Shown: positions 8,908 through 17,803 of the stretch, piece by piece
Layout: each line of letters begins with the position of its first letter
Position numbering within the stretch: position 1 is the first letter of the stretch
Assembly (NCBI GenBank): GCA_002368155.1
Contig: AP018180.1
Span: 7,868,561 to 7,932,560, forward strand
Direction of reading: 5' to 3'
Length of the DNA stretch: 64,000 nt
From: Nostoc carneum NIES-2107
GTDB taxonomy: Bacteria; Cyanobacteriota; Cyanobacteriia; Cyanobacteriales; Nostocaceae
Program-made: the position numbers and the translations under genes
Notes under the pieces: generated by a model
The model's input: the letters and a program-made list of their open reading frames with translations, nothing else
Told to the model about the DNA's origin: nothing
Database searches by the model: none

Positions 8908-10041
8908 TTATGCTTTGCTGGCAGCTTGAACTTTGTCAAAAATTGCCCCATCTGCAAAAAACTTTTTCTGAATAAGCTCCCAACCACCTAAATCTTGAGA
9001 TGTAAACAAAGTTTGAATTGGCGGTTGTTTTGATGCTACTTCTTGGGTAACAGTAGGGTTAACAGGACGATACTGTAATTTGGCAAATTCCCGTTGCGCT
9101 TCTGTTGAGTACAGAAAATTCACAAATGCTTGTGCAACTTCTCTTGTACGGTGTTTATCAACGTTTTTGTCAACTAGAGCCACGGGATTATCAATGGAAA
9201 TATTCACTTGAGGGACAACATAAGGCTGCTTCAACCCACCTATTTGTGCCAAAATTACCTCGTTTTCGTAGTTAATTAAGACATCTCCCTCGCCTTTTTG
9301 GAAGAATGAATCGCTGGCTTCACGGGCATCTTTGGTCAGTACAGGGATGTTCTTATAAACTTTAGTCACATAATCTAATGCTGCTGTTTCATCGCCGCCT
9401 GTGAGACTCACAGAACTCCAGAAAGCTAAGAATTCCCAAATAGCAATACCAGAAGTTTTTGGATTAGCGGCAATTATTTTTACATCATCTTTTGCCAAAT
9501 CTGCCCAAGTTTGAATGTTTTTGGGATTACCTTCACGAGTAACGATCGCAGCTACAGATTTACTGACAATACCATTTCTAGGATATCTGGTTTCCCAACC
9601 TGCTTTAATCAAACCTGCTTGCTGAATTTTGATGACATCTAGGGGAAGTGCCAAATGTACTATGTCTGCTTCTTGTGAACCTGCTATAATTTCTGCCGTT
9701 TGAGCGCCAGAACCGCCATAAGTCGCTTCAATAGTCACATTTTGGTTGTGTTCTTTCTTCCAGCTTTCAACAAATTTGGGAATTATCTGGTCATGAGCCG
9801 CTTTGGTGACAGAGAAGGAAACAAGCTTGAGCTTAACATCTTGATTGCTAGCGAAACTATTTCCAGAGCAGGAAGCGATCGCAGTACTAAAAATAGCCCC
9901 TACTAATAACAAACTCACAAAACTGCTAACATTACGTACCCTCAACCACTTTGCAACGATGTGTTGGTAACGCAATATAGTTGGCAAAATTTTATCCACA
10001 ATTAGGTATGCTAATTGCGCTAGATGCTGCAACTTGCTCAT
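8908..10041 (-). CDS. sbpA: Sulfate-binding protein of sulfate ABC transporter
   Basis: A 377-residue periplasmic binding protein of the SbpA/CysP family. It has a long basic N-terminus, then a hydrophobic segment ending in a lipobox-like AIASC (about residue 58). The mature part has LLNVSFxxT-like VSFSVTKAAHDQI, YGGSGAQTAEI, DVVHLALPLD-like ADIVHLALPLD, and NPKTSGIAIWEFLAFW, which are sulfate-binding landmarks. I prefer the second ATG (10041): AAGGAG lies 9 nt upstream of it, but only 3 nt from the first ATG (10047). No cysT, cysW or cysA gene is nearby; instead pstSCAB follows, an unusual pairing of sulfate and phosphate uptake genes. A 25-bp inverted repeat lies just upstream. Confidence 0.93.
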   Translation of the reverse strand: MSKLQHLAQLAYLIVDKILPTILRYQHIVAKWLRVRNVSSFVSLLLVGAIFSTAIASCSGNSFASNQDVKLKLVSFSVTKAAHDQIIPKFVESWKKEHNQNVTIEATYGGSGAQTAEIIAGSQEADIVHLALPLDVIKIQQAGLIKAGWETRYPRNGIVSKSVAAIVTREGNPKNIQTWADLAKDDVKIIAANPKTSGIAIWEFLAFWSSVSLTGGDETAALDYVTKVYKNIPVLTKDAREASDSFFQKGEGDVLINYENEVILAQIGGLKQPYVVPQVNISIDNPVALVDKNVDKHRTREVAQAFVNFLYSTEAQREFAKLQYRPVNPTVTQEVASKQPPIQTLFTSQDLGGWELIQKKFFADGAIFDKVQAASKA

Positions 10042-10526
10042 CAGCATTTGCTCCTTGTTTTACGGTATATCGGGCGGAATACCGTTGTTCAAAGTATTAT
10101 ATACACTATAAAGTTAGATCTATCATTTCGGTTTATTTTTCGTTACTGAGTCAGCAAATTACTATAACTATGAACACAACTATTCACAAATTTGCCTATA
10201 TAAAAGCAGAATTAAGTATTAAGCAGTTGCAATCAATAGCTTTTTAGGGAACTTTGTAGTCAAAACTCATATAAATACTGCATAGCCACAACTTTTCGCT
10301 GCTGAATCTGAAAAGTCAACAAACTGCACAAATAATTTTTTGTAATCTAGTCAATTAACAAAAATCCCTCCTAAGAGGGAGGGAGTAAAGTATTATTTGT
10401 GTAACATCAATTGATGCGCTAATTACATCTTATTTAGGGACTTCCAGATCGGAACGAAGAGCATACATAATTGTATTCTTCCTCCTCTGCTTCCTCTGCT
10501 TGCCAAAGCGATTGATTGGAAGTTCC
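10042..10526. other. Gene-free interval upstream of sbpA
   Basis: No gene is evident. It contains the putative operator at 10061-10085, the probable sbpA promoter and most of a MITE-like element (10434-10529). A weak CCCTCC/GGAGGG hairpin sits near 10365-10383. Confidence 0.5.
10061..10085 (-). promoter_or_regulatory. Putative operator, 25-bp inverted repeat, site 1 (sbpA)
   Basis: The sequence has the form TACGGTAT-N9-ATACCGT and lies 20 bp before the preferred sbpA ATG, overlapping the leader. Two other intergenic sites, 14818-14842 and 17804-17828, share the same 25-bp frame (TACG, N17, C/A-GT) and AT-rich centre. It is probably a dimer-binding operator; the regulator is unknown. Confidence 0.45.
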
Positions 10527-10529
10527 TTA
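10434..10529. mobile_element. MITE-like element, copy 1
   Basis: This 96-bp stretch starts TTAGGGACTTCC and ends GGAAGTTCCTTA, giving 9-10 bp terminal inverted repeats flanked by TTA on both sides. The interior is CT-rich. It matches 40032-40155 throughout (CATAATTGT, CTGCTTCCTCTGCTT, CAAAGCGATTGATT). Its right end provides the TAA stop codon of the adjacent gene. Confidence 0.7.
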
Positions 10530-11150
10530 GTCAATGAGTTGTGGGCTAGGAACTTGTACGTCAATATCAGCCTGAGATAATGTAGGTAATAACCAATTAC
10601 CTTCGCCAGCTTTGAAAACTTTGGCAGGTGCAACATTCAATTCAATTGCACCAGTGGCGGGATTAGTTCTTGCAATTGATTGCGTACCATCGACAAACTT
10701 CACCGCGATTGGTTCAGTCAACTGTTGAACTTCAGTATTGGGAGTTAAAACTACCTGTGTACCTGCAGGAAAGTAAATACCATCACAATCCCAATCATCA
10801 TCTGTAATTTGCCCAGCTGCTAAAAAGTATAGTTGCGTTGGAGATTTTTTTGGTTTATTGGCATAGACACCCAAAGTTCTACCGGTTTGATTAAAGCACT
10901 GCGCCCGTTTTCTTGCTGTTTCCATTACATACTTCTGAGATTGCAATTGTGAAAGTCGTTCCTGAAATTGTTCAGGTGTATAACCAGCTTGTTCAGGATT
11001 AGCTTTCGCTGTTAGAAGTTGATTAAGTTCCTGTGTTACTTCAGCATAATCAGCCCCTTTAGTAAAATCCTTACCAGCCCAAGAAGGTTGAGCAAAAGTT
11101 AGATTTAAAATAAACACAAGAGCAACAAGAACTATTTTGATGAACTGCAT
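10527..11150 (-). CDS. Secreted protein of unknown function
   Basis: A 207-residue protein with a clear Sec signal peptide (hydrophobic 5-18, cleavage after FAQPSWA, about residue 25). The mature part starts with a helical region (about 30-95), then a beta-rich region with two cysteines in the DWDCDGIYFPAGT segment and before it RAQCFNQTG. I do not recognise the family. It lies downstream of a second small secreted protein and a CadD-like transporter, all in one orientation. Its stop codon TAA lies in the terminal repeat of a MITE-like element, so the original C-terminus may have been longer or different. Confidence 0.65.
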   Translation of the reverse strand: MQFIKIVLVALVFILNLTFAQPSWAGKDFTKGADYAEVTQELNQLLTAKANPEQAGYTPEQFQERLSQLQSQKYVMETARKRAQCFNQTGRTLGVYANKPKKSPTQLYFLAAGQITDDDWDCDGIYFPAGTQVVLTPNTEVQQLTEPIAVKFVDGTQSIARTNPATGAIELNVAPAKVFKAGEGNWLLPTLSQADIDVQVPSPQLID

Positions 11151-11245
11151 ATTTTTCTCCTTAGTTTGAGATTCCTAATAATTAGTTAAGGAAGTTATTA
11201 GCTAGGCTGGGGAAGCTTGTTTAAGATGTTTGCATCAGTCTGGAT

Positions 11246-11563
11246 TTAGCGTAATGCTGAGTCTTGAATCTTAGGGAAACTTTCCAGCCTGTTAGGATTA
11301 ACCCATCGATTGATTGCTTCGCTATTTTTTTTGCGGACTTGAATTTGCACTTGCTTAGAACTTAACTTGACTACTTCAGCCGGGATTTTTTGGACTTCAG
11401 CAGAGTCAGGACGAGATTTGTAAAGCCAGATAACTTTTTGTCCAACTTCAAAGTGTTGAGGACTATTAACTAAAGATAGATGGGTTACCGCCCAAGATGG
11501 GCTAGCTACTACTAAGTTAATCAAAAATACCAAGATTGCAAAAGCGAAAGGAAGATTTTTCAT
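11246..11563 (-). CDS. Small secreted protein of unknown function
   Basis: A 105-residue protein with a Sec signal peptide (cleavage after VASPSWA, about residue 26). The mature domain of about 80 residues has the pattern VGQKVIWLYKSRP..VQKIPAEVVKLSSKQVQIQVRK, which looks like a small SH3-like beta barrel. No known family was recognised. It starts 12 bp after the CadD-like transporter gene, so the two are probably co-transcribed. The signal peptide closely resembles that of the next gene (A-x-PSWA), suggesting related roles. Confidence 0.6.
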   Translation of the reverse strand: MKNLPFAFAILVFLINLVVASPSWAVTHLSLVNSPQHFEVGQKVIWLYKSRPDSAEVQKIPAEVVKLSSKQVQIQVRKKNSEAINRWVNPNRLESFPKIQDSALR

Positions 11564-11575
11564 ATATTTCTACAG

Positions 11576-12280
11576 TTATAAACTTTGAGTTTTGAGTTTG
11601 GAAGTTTGAATGATTTTGATTAATCCCATTAAACCCAGACAAGCTACTGTCAAGACAATTGGAGTCATCGCCGCACTATCTAAGATAATAAACACACCTA
11701 AGCCTATCAAAATAAAGGGAACAAAATTATTACCATAGCGAGTGAGTAAAGTTGCGATCGCACTCTGACAAGTTAGTTTATAAGTCACATAACACCAGAC
11801 AGCAACCAGTAGTAAGAAGACGGCAATGATTACTAGTAACTCAGAAATAGCACTGTTAGCAAATAATGGCATATAAATTCCTACATTATCACTACCGTTA
11901 GCAATAGTAATAGCTGCCACACTGTAAGCTTGAGGAGATAAAAAACTACTAAAAATAGAAGAATTAGAAAATTCTATTCCTGATTCTATATCAGAGGATT
12001 CATCATTATCTGTATTTATCAGACGATTAAATCCAATGGTAATTGGCACTAAACCTAACAGCCCAATCCAATGCGATGGTAAGATTAAACCGCCGAAAAA
12101 ACCAAATAGGCTGGCAATCACCAAAGTACAAAATCCCAGATATTGACCTATTACGATATGACGATGACGGAAAGTAGCATTTGCTTGAGCAAATAACAGT
12201 GTAAGTATGACTAAATCATCTAAGTTCGTAGCTACAAAAGCTGTGATTCCGGTGGGTATAGCTGTAATCAGTTCGTTCAT
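11576..12280 (-). CDS. CadD-family cadmium resistance-type transporter
   Basis: A 234-residue membrane protein with about six helices. The N-terminal segment ITAFVATNLDDLVILTLLFAQ (about 12-32) with its NLDDL motif is the hallmark of the CadD family, and a second half with ITIANGSDNVGIYMPLFA (about 123-140) repeats the D-bearing motif. Family members are linked to cadmium or other cation export; real substrates in cyanobacteria are not established. It heads a probable operon with two small secreted proteins. Confidence 0.8.
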   Translation of the reverse strand: MNELITAIPTGITAFVATNLDDLVILTLLFAQANATFRHRHIVIGQYLGFCTLVIASLFGFFGGLILPSHWIGLLGLVPITIGFNRLINTDNDESSDIESGIEFSNSSIFSSFLSPQAYSVAAITIANGSDNVGIYMPLFANSAISELLVIIAVFLLLVAVWCYVTYKLTCQSAIATLLTRYGNNFVPFILIGLGVFIILDSAAMTPIVLTVACLGLMGLIKIIQTSKLKTQSL

Positions 12281-12578
12281 TTCACTTCTCTCTCAATTTG
12301 ATAGCTGATACTTTTCAGTTGGTGTGACTTGATATCTGTAAAAGCTGGGAAAATGGCTATTTAATGAAGTGTGCAGATATAGCATCTCCAATTCAATTGT
12401 TAAGCTGCGTCTACTGGTAGTGAAGTCAAAAGATGAGCATTTTACTTGATGAACTCACTCAGATCCAATATTCTTTTTTCAAAAACTTCAAGATTTGATT
12501 AAACCTACAAATGTATCGAGTTAAGTAGAGTGTAGGTGATTATCTAGTAAACCAAAACATACTAATGGCTGATGTATA

Positions 12579-13235
12579 TTAGTGAATTAGCTTTTCTACA
12601 ACTTTGCTATTATCACCTAATTGCTGAGTAACAGTAAAAGATTTATTGCTAGAAGGTTGTTTTGTAAATTTACTGTTGGTTTGAACATGTAAGCCTGGCA
12701 ATCCAGCCACTCTAACTTCTTTATTTTCTTTTGGAGTATGGACTAAAGTTACTTTAAGCTCGTGGATTACTTGTTGCTGCTCTTTGATAATTTGAGTTAG
12801 TTCATTGAGCTTTTGAGAGTGTAATTCATCCAATTTTTGATGTAGCAGTTCAATATTTTGACTAGCCCTCAAATTCACTTGATGGTCGATATCCGCATTT
12901 CTGCGATCGGTGTCAGATTGACGATTTTGACTCATCAAGACAATGGGTGCTGTATAGGCGGAAGCAAATGAAAACACTAAGTTGAGCATGATGAATGGTG
13001 ACTCATCCCAGTGAGGAACTCCTGGAGCTAAGTTCATTCCCACCCATCCTGCCAAAATCGTGCTTTGACAAATCAGAAATTTCCAAGAACCTACTTGATT
13101 AGCTAATTTATCCGCGAGCCGTTGTCCTTGTGTTAATTGTTCTGTGGATGTCTGCGGCGCTGTTTCTAAAACTTGAGTATTTTGAACGATTTGGGCATCA
13201 ACGCTATTTGATAATGTTTTTGTGGCGGTCTTCAT
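12579..13235 (-). CDS. DUF1003 family membrane protein
   Basis: About 218 residues. An N-terminal 40-residue soluble part leads into ADKLANQVGSWKFLICQSTILAGWVGMNL and FIMLNLVFSFASAYTAPIVLMSQNRQ (about 45-120 of the longer frame), the two-helix core of DUF1003, followed by DRRNADIDHQVNLRASQNIELLHQKLDEL, a coiled-coil segment typical of the family. The C-terminal 60 residues are variable. I prefer the ATG at 13235, preceded by AGG at 6-nt spacing, over the ATG at 13259. Function of the family is unknown. Confidence 0.75.
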   Translation of the reverse strand: MKTATKTLSNSVDAQIVQNTQVLETAPQTSTEQLTQGQRLADKLANQVGSWKFLICQSTILAGWVGMNLAPGVPHWDESPFIMLNLVFSFASAYTAPIVLMSQNRQSDTDRRNADIDHQVNLRASQNIELLHQKLDELHSQKLNELTQIIKEQQQVIHELKVTLVHTPKENKEVRVAGLPGLHVQTNSKFTKQPSSNKSFTVTQQLGDNSKVVEKLIH

Positions 13236-13600
13236 AGTGCACCTGCTTGGGTAACTCATTTGGCGTTTGCTTTATGAGTTTCAATTTACGTCTTTCCCAA
13301 GATAGGAGCAAATACTCTTTTTTTTTAAAATGATAAATAAAAGTGATTAATTATAAAAATATTTTGCTCTGACTTTCTCAGCAAGCCTTAATACTTTTCG
13401 GTTAAGGGGGAAAAGGGGCATGGGAAAAGGGAAAGAAACAGTCTTTAACCGTTCGGCTGACGCTCACGGCGTTCGCGAACAGCGTCCCGCAGGGAAGCCT
13501 TTTTCCCAAAAGCTATCCCTTGTAGTATTGCAGCAAGCCCTACTTATTTTCTTAGTTATCGGACAATACAGTTCAGTTAAAACAATAAATTGACAACAAA

Positions 13601-13687
13601 ACAATCATTTTGGAGGGGGTTTGGGGGACGGTTGCGTCCCCCAATTGAGCTAGCTTTTTCCACAAGTGACAAATCAATCACTAATGA
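13601..13687 (+). repeat. Dispersed hairpin repeat, family A, copy 2
   Basis: It contains a perfect stem TTGGGGGACG (13621-13630) and CGTCCCCCAA (13635-13644) with a GTTG loop, and ends in AGTGACAAATCAATCACTAATGA. It is homologous to the reverse complement of 4751-4860. Confidence 0.7.
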
Positions 13688-13711
13688 TCTTCTCTAAACT
13701 TAAATAATATT

Positions 13712-13785
13712 CTAGAGGGCAGGGCAATGCCCGTGCCCCTACAATCTGTCACATTCTTTTTTCAAATTGGTATTACCCTTGACTT
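13712..13785 (-). repeat. Dispersed repeat, family B, copy 1
   Basis: The reverse complement reads AATTTGAAAAAAGAATG, then ACAGATTGTAGGGGCA, GGCATTGCC and TGCCCTCTAGA. The same words in the same order occur at 23545-23645 and 59525-59632. Confidence 0.7.
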
Positions 13786-13801
13786 TTGAGTACAGAAACG
13801 A

Positions 13802-14713
13802 TTAATCGCGGCTCTCCAACCTTTGACTCTTGACTCCTAAAGCTTCTTGGGAAAGAGTGGTAATGATATCTGCGATCGCGCGATCGCTTTTGCTGTCTTC
13901 TGGTGTTTCTTTACCTAAAGAGGTCTCTTTCACCAAGCGGTAAACATCAGCTGCACCTTGGAAAATTAGCTCTGTCAATTCTAACGCTTCAAAGGTTTCT
14001 GCAATCTCTTCCATTTCCCCAATCCATCGATGTGCTTTTGGTGTCATGGATGGCAGAGAACGAGTCAGTATTTTTGCTAGTTCTGGTTGGCTAGTGGCTA
14101 CTTCATCCCATAATTCTTTATCTAAGTTGAGGCGATGGGCAGCAATTAGTAATTCTGTGCCAATTGCTGTCAATCCTTTTGTGAGGGCTGCGTAGGACAT
14201 CTTTAACCCAGAAGCTTTACCAATTTCATCACCAATTACCCTAATATCTAATCCATAATCCCGCAGTTGTTGCAGTTCTACAGCCTGTTTTCCTGATGCA
14301 TAGATGCGGGTGCGATTGGGCACTCGTGGCGGTGGCCCAATGATTGATGCATCGACAAATTGTCCGCCCTTTGATTCGATGAGTTGGGCGATATTTTTTA
14401 CTTTCTGAGGTGATATGGCGTTGGCATCAACATATAAAATACTCTTACCAACATTGCCTATGATTTCAGCAACTTGTGCTGCGGCTGCAGTAGCGGCGGC
14501 GGGAACTAGAACTGATAGCACAATATCCGATTCAATAACCAGTTGTTTAATTGAACCGACATCTTGAATATTGGCGGCGGTTGCTAATTGTCGAGTGCGA
14601 TCGCTCCGATTGTCCAAAGCAGCTATGATTTTCAATCCATTTTGATTGAGTACAGATGCGATCGCCTGTCCCATGTCGCCAGGACTTAAAATACCAACAG
14701 TTTGTATTTGCAT
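13802..14713 (-). CDS. NAD(P)-binding oxidoreductase of the 6-phosphogluconate dehydrogenase-like/DUF1932 group
   Basis: A 303-residue protein. The N-terminal Rossmann half opens with TVGILSPGDMGQAIA (about 5-19), a variant of GxGxMG in which serine-proline replaces the first glycine pair. ALDNRSDRT follows, where NADP would be selected. IIGPPP at about 123-128 and KASGLKMSYAALTKGLTAIGTE (about 165-186) carry the lysine region used for catalysis in beta-hydroxyacid dehydrogenases. The C-terminal helical domain matches DUF1932. The substrate is unknown. It is divergent from the acetyltransferase gene, and a 25-bp inverted repeat lies in the shared spacer. Confidence 0.75.
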   Translation of the reverse strand: MQIQTVGILSPGDMGQAIASVLNQNGLKIIAALDNRSDRTRQLATAANIQDVGSIKQLVIESDIVLSVLVPAAATAAAAQVAEIIGNVGKSILYVDANAISPQKVKNIAQLIESKGGQFVDASIIGPPPRVPNRTRIYASGKQAVELQQLRDYGLDIRVIGDEIGKASGLKMSYAALTKGLTAIGTELLIAAHRLNLDKELWDEVATSQPELAKILTRSLPSMTPKAHRWIGEMEEIAETFEALELTELIFQGAADVYRLVKETSLGKETPEDSKSDRAIADIITTLSQEALGVKSQRLESRD

Positions 14714-14817
14714 GGAAGCTTATTTCCACAATGCTGCTCAATAAGTACTGATACACGTATTTCGCAACCAGTACTCTTTGTTCAGCATTGGTTTGGAGAT
14801 TGAGTTATGAAATAAAA

Positions 14818-14842
14818 TACGGTAAATTGATTGAATTACCGT
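14818..14842. promoter_or_regulatory. Putative operator, 25-bp inverted repeat, site 2 (divergent promoter)
   Basis: The arms AAAATACGGTAA (14814-14825) and TTACCGTATTTT (14836-14847) are perfectly complementary, with a 10-bp spacer. It lies between divergent genes starting at 14713 and 14904. It shares its frame with 10061-10085 and 17804-17828. Confidence 0.5.
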
Positions 14843-14903
14843 ATTTTAGCTCTAAACAGAAAACTATCATAAATTGTTCTGAGAAAGCAAGTGTTCAATT
14901 ACA

Positions 14904-15530
14904 GTGAAAACGAGACTTAGACTAGCCGATAAACGAGATGTATCACAAATGCTGGCAATTTATGCGCCAATTGTCCGCGAAACCACGATTTCTTTTGAAT
15001 TAGAACCACCAAGCGAAGTTGAGTTTCAACAGAGGATCGAGAGCTACCAACAGCAAATGCCTTGGTTAGTTTGCGAAATTAATGGTGAGATTGTCGGCTA
15101 TGCTTACGCTAGTCCATATCGTACCCGTGCAGCTTATCAATGGTCTGTAGAATCTTCCGTATACGTCGGTGAGAAATATCGCCGCCAAGGAATTGCCAAA
15201 GCCTTGTACACAGCGCTATTGAAGTTACTGCAACTACAAGGATTTTATAACGTTGTTGCTGCGATCGCTTTACCCAATCCAGCCAGTGTAGCTTTACATG
15301 AAGCTGTTGGTTTTGTGTCTGTTGGAGTCTTTCAGCGAGTTGGGTTTAAATTTAGTAAGTGGCTTGATATAGGATTTTGGCAATTATCTCTCCAATCAGA
15401 GCAATCTTTTTTAACTGATGGCGACAGTTCTACACCAGCTATAAATCCCCCACTTTCTGTATCAGCAATCCAAAAATCGCCTTTGTGGGATGAAGCATTA
15501 ACAACTGGACTATTGCAACTGCGAATTTAA
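14904..15530 (+). CDS. GNAT-family N-acetyltransferase, phosphinothricin acetyltransferase-like
   Basis: A 208-residue protein that starts with GTG. The GNAT core (about 3-165) resembles Pat/MnaT-type enzymes: IYAPIVRETTISFELEPPS near the N-terminus, CEINGEIVGYAYASPYRTRAAYQWSVESSVYV, then the acetyl-CoA loop YRRQGIAKALYTALL (about 93-107) and LPNPASVALHEAVGF. Pat-like enzymes acetylate phosphinothricin, methionine sulfoximine or methionine sulfone. The last 40 residues form an extra low-complexity tail not needed for the fold. It is probably co-transcribed with the amidase gene 65 bp downstream. Confidence 0.82.
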   Translation: MKTRLRLADKRDVSQMLAIYAPIVRETTISFELEPPSEVEFQQRIESYQQQMPWLVCEINGEIVGYAYASPYRTRAAYQWSVESSVYVGEKYRRQGIAKALYTALLKLLQLQGFYNVVAAIALPNPASVALHEAVGFVSVGVFQRVGFKFSKWLDIGFWQLSLQSEQSFLTDGDSSTPAINPPLSVSAIQKSPLWDEALTTGLLQLRI

Positions 15531-15595
15531 CTCAGTCAAGAATTAATCTCTGGATAACTCTGCGTTGAAAAACTTTGCTCCCTACACCTATAAAT

Positions 15596-17014
15596 ATGTC
15601 AGAAATCACCAACTTCTCTGCATCTCAACTGATTTCACTATACCGCGATCGCCAATTATCACCAGTTGAAGTCACCAAAGCCGCCTTAGACAGAATCGAT
15701 ACTTACAACAGTTTAGTTAACGCCTTTGCGATTGTAGATGAAAACACAGCTCTTGCTGAAGCTCAAGCCTCAGAAGTACGTTGGTTAAACGGTAATCCCC
15801 TGGGCTTATTCGATGGAATACCCTTTACAGCCAAAGATTTACTCTTAACTAAAGGTTTACCCACACGCCGAGGAAGTAAAGCAATTAACGCCAATCAACC
15901 TTGGGAAGAAGATGCACCAGCAGTAGCCCAGTTACGAGAACAGGGTGCAGTATTACTGGGAAAAACCACAACCTCAGAATTTGGTTGGAAAGGTGTCACC
16001 GATAGCCCCCTAACTGGTATCACCCGTAATCCTTGGAATACAGAACTTACCCCCGGAGGTAGTAGCGGCGGTGCGGCGGTAGCGGCTGCATTGGGCTTGG
16101 GAACAATCCACCTGGGTACAGATGGCGGCGGATCTTCCCGAACACCGGCGGCGTTAACAGGTGTATTTGGTTTTAAACCCACTTTTGGGCGTGTTGCTGG
16201 TTATCCCTCAGCCCATACAAGTACTTTGTTTCATATTGGCGTTCTCACTCGCACTGTTAACGATGCAGCTATTACCTTAAATGCGATCGCTCATCCGGAT
16301 GTGCGTGATTGGTATGCTTTACCAGATGCTCAACAAGACTATACTTTAGAATTAGATCAAGGTGTAGCAGGATTGCGAATCGCCTACAGTCCTAACTTTG
16401 GATACGCAGATGTCGATCCAGAAGTCGCTGCTTTAGTTAAAGTTGCAGTGGATGTATTTGCCAAACTTGGTGCTGTTGTTGAACAGGTAGATCCTGGCTT
16501 CACTAATCCCCGCAGTATTTTTCAAACATTATGGCAAGCGGGTGCAGCTAAGTTATTACGTGGTTTTAATGCAGAACAGCAAGCTGTAATTGAAGAAGGT
16601 TTGCGGAATATTGCCAAAGAAGGCGATAGGATTACACTAGCAGGATACCTCAGTGCCCAAGATGCACGGGAAGCTTTAGGAAGACATCTGCAACGCTTTC
16701 ACCAAAGCTATGACTTATTAATTACTCCCACCTTATCTGTAGCTGCTTTTCCCGTCGGACAAAATCGTCCCCCGTCATATATTGACAATCCCCAGCGCGA
16801 TTGGTCACCGTTTACATATCCGTTTAATCTCACACAACAACCTGCGGCTTCTGTACCTTGTGGCTTCACCAGCAACGGCTTACCTGTAGGTATCCAAATT
16901 GTCGCCGCTAAATACCGAGATTTACTAGTATTGCAAGCCGCTAAAGCTTATGAAACGGTTGCACCTTTCATTATGCCTTTAGACTTGTTTAAGGCTAGCA
17001 AAAAACTCTTGTAG
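15596..17014 (+). CDS. Amidase (amidase-signature family)
   Basis: About 472 residues with the amidase signature Ser-cisSer-Lys triad: lysine in FTAKDLLL (about 80), and the GGSSGGAAVAAALGLG nucleophile region (about 150-165) with the further serine in DGGGSSRTPAAL. It hydrolyses amides; the family includes AtzF, GatA and nylon-degrading enzymes, and no Gat partner genes are near, so it is not a GatA. I chose the ATG at 15596 because the upstream TTG at 15575 adds only a short, poorly typical extension. Its last 67 bp overlap the convergent HAD gene. Confidence 0.88.
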   Translation: MSEITNFSASQLISLYRDRQLSPVEVTKAALDRIDTYNSLVNAFAIVDENTALAEAQASEVRWLNGNPLGLFDGIPFTAKDLLLTKGLPTRRGSKAINANQPWEEDAPAVAQLREQGAVLLGKTTTSEFGWKGVTDSPLTGITRNPWNTELTPGGSSGGAAVAAALGLGTIHLGTDGGGSSRTPAALTGVFGFKPTFGRVAGYPSAHTSTLFHIGVLTRTVNDAAITLNAIAHPDVRDWYALPDAQQDYTLELDQGVAGLRIAYSPNFGYADVDPEVAALVKVAVDVFAKLGAVVEQVDPGFTNPRSIFQTLWQAGAAKLLRGFNAEQQAVIEEGLRNIAKEGDRITLAGYLSAQDAREALGRHLQRFHQSYDLLITPTLSVAAFPVGQNRPPSYIDNPQRDWSPFTYPFNLTQQPAASVPCGFTSNGLPVGIQIVAAKYRDLLVLQAAKAYETVAPFIMPLDLFKASKKLL

Positions 17015-17667
17015 TCATCATAGTTAGGAAAAATATCAGTCGCACCTTCGTTAAATAATGCTTGGGCTGCATTGTCTGAAGCGATACCAATAAATGCATA
17101 TCCTAACTTACGTGCTGAACGAATATCCCAAACACCATCGCCAATATAAACAACATCTGAGAAACTTTGATTGTAATAAATTTCAGCGCGAGAAAGTGCG
17201 ATCGCCATTATGCCCTCTCGCGAATCGTCATCATCCGAAAACGCACAAGGAATATTATCAACGGGAAGATGAGCCGATTTTAACTTGAATATCGCTGATG
17301 CAGTCCAACCGCCTCCCGCAAAGGCTAAGAGATAGTCATCAGACAACAGTAGCCTTTGCAACATATCAAATGCACCTGGTATCGCTTTGACTCCATTGTT
17401 TGCTTGTGCGCCATCAACGAGTAATTCTAAAAAACGCTGTTGAAATACTTCAATCTCTTTAGATGTAGGAATGCGACCAAGTTTAGTCTGACAGACTTCT
17501 TTCAAAATGCAAGCATCTGTTACATGAGTATATGATGTCCAGTCCCTTGATACTTCTGAGACAGCAAATACTTCCGACAAAGCCTGTAAATATGATTCAT
17601 CATCCAAGTGATTGGACTCAGTCAGAGTACCATCAATATCAAACATTACTAATTTCACCATCTTCAC
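16948..17667 (-). CDS. HAD-superfamily hydrolase
   Basis: A 239-residue HAD protein. Motif I is MFDIDGTLTES (about 8-18). Motif II lies near LAFAGGGW (about 112-119), where a glycine-rich turn replaces the usual Ser/Thr. The acidic motif is YIGDGVWDIRSA (about 183-194). It probably dephosphorylates a small metabolite. The C-terminus overlaps the convergent amidase gene; both frames keep normal domain ends, so the overlap looks real rather than a frameshift. Substrate not predicted. Confidence 0.8.
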   Translation of the reverse strand: MKMVKLVMFDIDGTLTESNHLDDESYLQALSEVFAVSEVSRDWTSYTHVTDACILKEVCQTKLGRIPTSKEIEVFQQRFLELLVDGAQANNGVKAIPGAFDMLQRLLLSDDYLLAFAGGGWTASAIFKLKSAHLPVDNIPCAFSDDDDSREGIMAIALSRAEIYYNQSFSDVVYIGDGVWDIRSARKLGYAFIGIASDNAAQALFNEGATDIFPNYDDYKSFLLALNKSKGIMKGATVS

Positions 17668-17803
17668 CGCAACGCATGACTAATCAATTATCATTTGTCA
17701 AATCTATGCTGAAAATATAAAACTTTGATAGATTAAGTCTCATTTTGGGAATTTACATTACTTGTGTTCTGTCGATGGACATGAGATGCTAATTTATATT
17801 AAA

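Larger units (their letters stand above)
13236..13801. other. Gene-free interval filled with dispersed repeats
   Basis: No gene was found. The interval contains a Nostoc-type interspersed repeat around 13451-13500 centred on the palindrome GTTCGCGAAC, a family A hairpin repeat (13601-13687) and a family B repeat (about 13712-13785). Confidence 0.6.

Noticed and set aside
16948-17014. Possible frameshift or misassembly where the amidase and HAD genes overlap
   Set aside because: Both proteins keep normal C-terminal lengths and motifs; a convergent 67-bp overlap is enough to explain it.
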